From Casimicrobiaceae bacterium (GTDB lineage Bacteria > Pseudomonadota > Gammaproteobacteria > Burkholderiales > Casimicrobiaceae), in the NCBI GenBank assembly GCA_955652025.1, contig CATPAO010000337.1, forward strand, positions 1 through 9,058: 9,058 nucleotides of DNA, read 5' to 3'. How positions within the stretch are numbered: the first letter of the stretch is position 1; every line of letters starts with the position of its first letter. The translations under genes were made by a program, and so were the position numbers. Shown piece by piece: positions 6,746 to 9,058 of this stretch. The notes beneath the pieces are model-generated. The model did no database searches, had not been told where the DNA came from, and saw nothing but the letters and a program-made list of their open reading frames with translations.

Positions 6746-7002
6746 CATCTCGCAAGATTAGAAGGTGTCGCGTCGATCGGTTGAACTCGCCACCCCTAAT
6801 GGACGTTCGGTTACCTCGGAAGCAGACATCGCCGTCAATGACTTTCTCTGGAAGGTCGGGATTTCCGTGTCAACCCTGGCCATAGAGTCGTCAACTCCTG
6901 CTTCTCCCGATGCCACAGGAACGGCGCAGATCGTCGAGCGATCGAACGGCAGTTGTCAGTCAGTCGCCCTTCATCGACGGCCTCGTTTCGGTGGCACCAA
7001 AC
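6746..7002. other. Non-coding or unassigned stretch
   Basis: Nothing recognisable was found on either strand. A plus-strand frame from 6765 contains SEADIAVNDFLWKVGISV, which could be a short gene remnant, but no family or ribosome-binding site supports it. No clear terminator hairpin is seen for the convergent minus-strand gene ending at 7003. Confidence 0.3.
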
Positions 7003-8529
7003 TTACGGACACGCCGCCGCCGTATAGGTCGAGCCAATGAAGGTCTGGAAGCACAAAGGCGTACCACTCGTTGTACCTTTCAACTGTGTGTTGTCTATTC
7101 TTATTAGTGCCCCGGAATCCTGGTGCGCCGAGAGTCGAGGCAATCCCGAGGAGGCAGCGAGCTTGCTGTTCTGAACCACCACATTGGCAGTCGCTCCGGA
7201 AGCCCAGACGCCGGCCTCCTCGGTGGTTTGGGTGCCGCTGGGGGCGGCCTCTACGTCCGATAGGGTGATCGCTAGAAACCCGCCGGTCACAAAGACAGCC
7301 AGGTTGTCGCTGGGCCCGTCCGCGACGAGGTTCACGCCCACCAAGGTCGTGGCGCCGTTCACGCTGTTGCTGCTTTGAGCGATCGCATTGGCCCCGGGGG
7401 CAGATCCGTTGAACGTGTTGATGACCGTAAGAAATCTCATCTGGGCCGCCGCACCCGCAATGACCGTTGGACTTGAAATGCTGTATTGAATCGTCGTCAT
7501 GTTCGTCCCCGAACCCTCGACGTCGACGAAATCCTTGAGCGTCACCTGCTCGGTGTAGATACCCGGTGCGATCCTGACGAGGTACGGATGCGCCGCCGAG
7601 GCGGCGGCGGCCGCGGCATTGATGGCCGCCTGGATCGTCGTGTAGTTTCCACCTGACGGCGCGACCCAGACGATATTCGAGGGCTGCACGGAACCTGACG
7701 GGGGCTTGAAATAACCGGCGATGTCGATCACGACATCCGCGCCCGCGCCGTTGGTGGCAATGGTGAGCTGATTCGTACAGTTGGGTATGCACGCCGGCAC
7801 GATGGCCCCGTTGGCGAGCGCGTTCTCGCCCGTCTGGTAGTTGAGCACACTGGTGAAGCTCGGAGTGCCGGTCGGATAGGCGATAAAATTCCCCGCTCCC
7901 GCCGGGGTGACCGCCGTGATGTTGACGACCACGGCAACCGGGTTCGCCGGAATACCGCAGTTCGTGCTCGCGCCACCCTGGGCGCCGAAACCGCCCGAAC
8001 TCACCCACACCTTGAAGTCGCGCGAGGAGAAAGAGCCCAGCGCGCCGCCGGCGCTGCGTGTGTCCACGATCCGACACGGTGTGACCGGCGTGTACACCAG
8101 GTCATCCGCCGTATCCCCGAGAGCCTTGGTGTGTAGCAGGCTCGGCTTTACGTCCGCAGTTGACACAAGAGCGTTGGCGATCACATCGCGCAGGCCGTCG
8201 TTCGTGCCGGCTAGACTCGCGGCGAGCAGATAATCTGAACGCAGGCCCGTAAGGAGATCCCGCAGCTGCTCCGCGTTGATACCTACTCCCGCGTTCGCTA
8301 ACGCCGCGCCCCTTTTCCGCACGATCCGATCAACCACGGTGGATCGGTTCTGATCCACCACCAGTAGCGGCGATGGTGTGATGCGAGAGGGCGGAACGAT
8401 CGCGCTTGCGGTGGCACCGTCCTTCGGAACCTGCATCACGGCCTCGCTATCCGCCGCTGCCGCAGAGACGACGAACAGCGATTGAACCAAGATCCACGTC
8501 AATGACAACAGCATCATGCAACGTTTCAT
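7003..8529 (-). CDS. Secreted protein: CRIVDTR/GYF domain plus pectinesterase-like beta-helix
   Basis: This complete 508-residue protein has a Sec signal peptide: MKRC, a hydrophobic core MMLLSLTWILVQSLFVV, and probable cleavage after SAAAA near residue 26. Residues 27-140 form a variable, mostly helical linker. Residues 145-274 form a domain opening with TPVTPCRIVDTR and closing with ADVVIDIAGYF, with VAVVVNITAVTPAG, NFIAYPTG and TSVLNYQTGENALANG between; similar all-beta domains occur in many exported bacterial proteins, often linked to cell-surface binding. Residues 286-495 resemble the pectinesterase/right-handed beta-helix fold: NYTTIQAAINAAAAA, YLVRIAPGIYTEQVTLKD, then repeated Val/Asn-rich rungs. 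The Asp/Gln/Arg active-site pattern of pectin methylesterases is not evident, so carbohydrate binding or structure is as likely as catalysis. Cysteines at 152, 191, 247, 251, 493 and 507 could form disulfides outside the cytoplasm. ATG 8529 follows GGGGAGG by about 5 bases. An upstream gene on the same strand ends 81 bases before it. Confidence 0.8.
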   Translation of the reverse strand: MKRCMMLLSLTWILVQSLFVVSAAAADSEAVMQVPKDGATASAIVPPSRITPSPLLVVDQNRSTVVDRIVRKRGAALANAGVGINAEQLRDLLTGLRSDYLLAASLAGTNDGLRDVIANALVSTADVKPSLLHTKALGDTADDLVYTPVTPCRIVDTRSAGGALGSFSSRDFKVWVSSGGFGAQGGASTNCGIPANPVAVVVNITAVTPAGAGNFIAYPTGTPSFTSVLNYQTGENALANGAIVPACIPNCTNQLTIATNGAGADVVIDIAGYFKPPSGSVQPSNIVWVAPSGGNYTTIQAAINAAAAAASAAHPYLVRIAPGIYTEQVTLKDFVDVEGSGTNMTTIQYSISSPTVIAGAAAQMRFLTVINTFNGSAPGANAIAQSSNSVNGATTLVGVNLVADGPSDNLAVFVTGGFLAITLSDVEAAPSGTQTTEEAGVWASGATANVVVQNSKLAASSGLPRLSAHQDSGALIRIDNTQLKGTTSGTPLCFQTFIGSTYTAAACP

Positions 8530-8534
8530 GATCG

Positions 8535-8541
8535 CCTCCCC
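8535..8541 (-). promoter_or_regulatory. Strong ribosome-binding site for the 508-aa secreted protein
   Basis: On the minus strand GGGGAGG is followed after five bases by the ATG at 8527-8529. It is the best Shine-Dalgarno match in the window and fixes the start and signal peptide of that gene. Confidence 0.75.
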
Positions 8542-8610
8542 GTTGAGGATGATCAGCGACGATTCGGCGCTGACGCGACGACTAGAGAATCATCTGGCCT
8601 GTCGGCAGCT

Positions 8611-9058
8611 TCAGTTGTTGACGTTGAGCACTGCGGAGAAGTGAAGCGATGCGGTGCAACCACCAGCAGTGCTAGTCGTTAATTTGCCTTCGATACCTTG
8701 CCCGGTCGGGTGGAATGAATCGATGGTCACGGGCCGTGGGACACCATCTTGTCCAGGACCCGTGCAGGCCAGTGTGCCGGCCATCTGGTAGAGCCGGCCG
8801 AGGTGGGCGAGCGGCCCGGACCCGGTGCAGACGATGCCGTTATGATTGGCATCGACGAACGTGAACGTCGACGTGGCCGACGTGTCGCCGACCTGCGTCA
8901 CCGCGAGGCCGTACCTGCCGCGGAAGGCGGGGTCGTTTCTGGCCGGGTCGGTGCAGCCGCTGATCGATCCCGCCATTGATCCGGAATAATCCCCCGATAA
9001 CACATACGCCGTCAGCGTCTGGCGCTGGACAGCCTTCGTCACCGTCCCCACACCCGTC
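8611..9058 (-). CDS. Probable exported protein, 5' end beyond the window
   Basis: The frame is open to the right edge of the window and ends with TGA at 8611-8613, giving at least 148 residues. GTG codons near the edge could be starts, but the reading TGVGTVTKAVQRQTL runs through them without a signal peptide or ribosome-binding site, so the true start probably lies outside. The visible part is beta-rich and polar: AYVLSGDYSGSMAGSISGCT, then FRGRYGLAVTQVGDT, STFTFVDANHNGIVCTGSG, GRLYQMAGTLACTGPG, and a final IEGKLTTSTAGGCTASLHFS before AVLNVNN. Four Cys residues are spread through it, as in exported proteins held by disulfides. I do not recognise a named family; a lipoprotein or small secreted beta-barrel/sandwich is plausible. 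It lies 81 bases upstream of the 508-residue secreted gene on the same strand, so the two may be cotranscribed. Confidence 0.65.
   Translation of the reverse strand, partial: TGVGTVTKAVQRQTLTAYVLSGDYSGSMAGSISGCTDPARNDPAFRGRYGLAVTQVGDTSATSTFTFVDANHNGIVCTGSGPLAHLGRLYQMAGTLACTGPGQDGVPRPVTIDSFHPTGQGIEGKLTTSTAGGCTASLHFSAVLNVNN

Noticed and set aside
6971..8077. 368-codon minus-strand frame
   Set aside because: It is an Arg/Gly/Gln-rich shadow of the 508-residue secreted protein, which has a signal peptide and a strong ribosome-binding site.
1..9058. CRISPR array, tRNA, rRNA or a complete defence system
   Set aside because: There are no regularly spaced direct repeats with spacers and no tRNA- or rRNA-like sequence. 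Fic and NERD domains alone, both broken, do not make a recognised system.

Overview
This is GC-rich DNA from what is most likely a proteobacterium. The evidence is a gene close to enterobacterial YdiK, a TonB-dependent receptor remnant and a Sec-type secreted protein with a strong Shine-Dalgarno sequence. Gamma- or betaproteobacteria fit best, but the genus cannot be read from the sequence. The window looks like an accessory region. Three genes appear intact, one gene is cut by the right edge, and at least six are broken.

Layout, left to right. Positions 1-500 hold the eroded C-terminus of a tyrosine recombinase (minus strand), with ACATAGTC-type repeats at and beyond its end. Positions 584-1585 (minus) encode only the C-terminal half of a TonB-dependent receptor barrel. 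This runs at about 1586 into a scrap of what looks like a DUF4239-type membrane protein. Positions 1788-2912 (plus) are an intact AI-2E family (YdiK-like) permease, followed by a free-standing response-regulator receiver domain (3101-3523). Convergent to it is a membrane-anchored NERD nuclease-domain gene broken by a frameshift and a stop codon. Next comes a fic gene (4474-5660, minus) with an intact Fic motif, an N-terminal inhibitory motif and a C-terminal winged helix, but with one apparent base deletion and one amber codon. Upstream of fic is a cluster of five TATTTC/GAAATA boxes. A divergent gene of an uncharacterised family (5996 to about 6540, plus) needs at least two single-base corrections to read through. 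An unassigned coding-like stretch follows.

The right end (7003-9058, minus) carries two exported-type genes 81 bp apart. One encodes a 508-aa protein joining a 'CRIVDTR...GYF' domain to a pectinesterase-like beta-helix. The other is a partial small protein cut by the window edge.

No complete novel multi-gene system is visible. The most interesting items are the box array in front of the broken fic gene, the chimeric receptor/DUF4239 junction, the two-domain secreted protein, and the question of whether the repeated single-base lesions are real decay or sequencing error.
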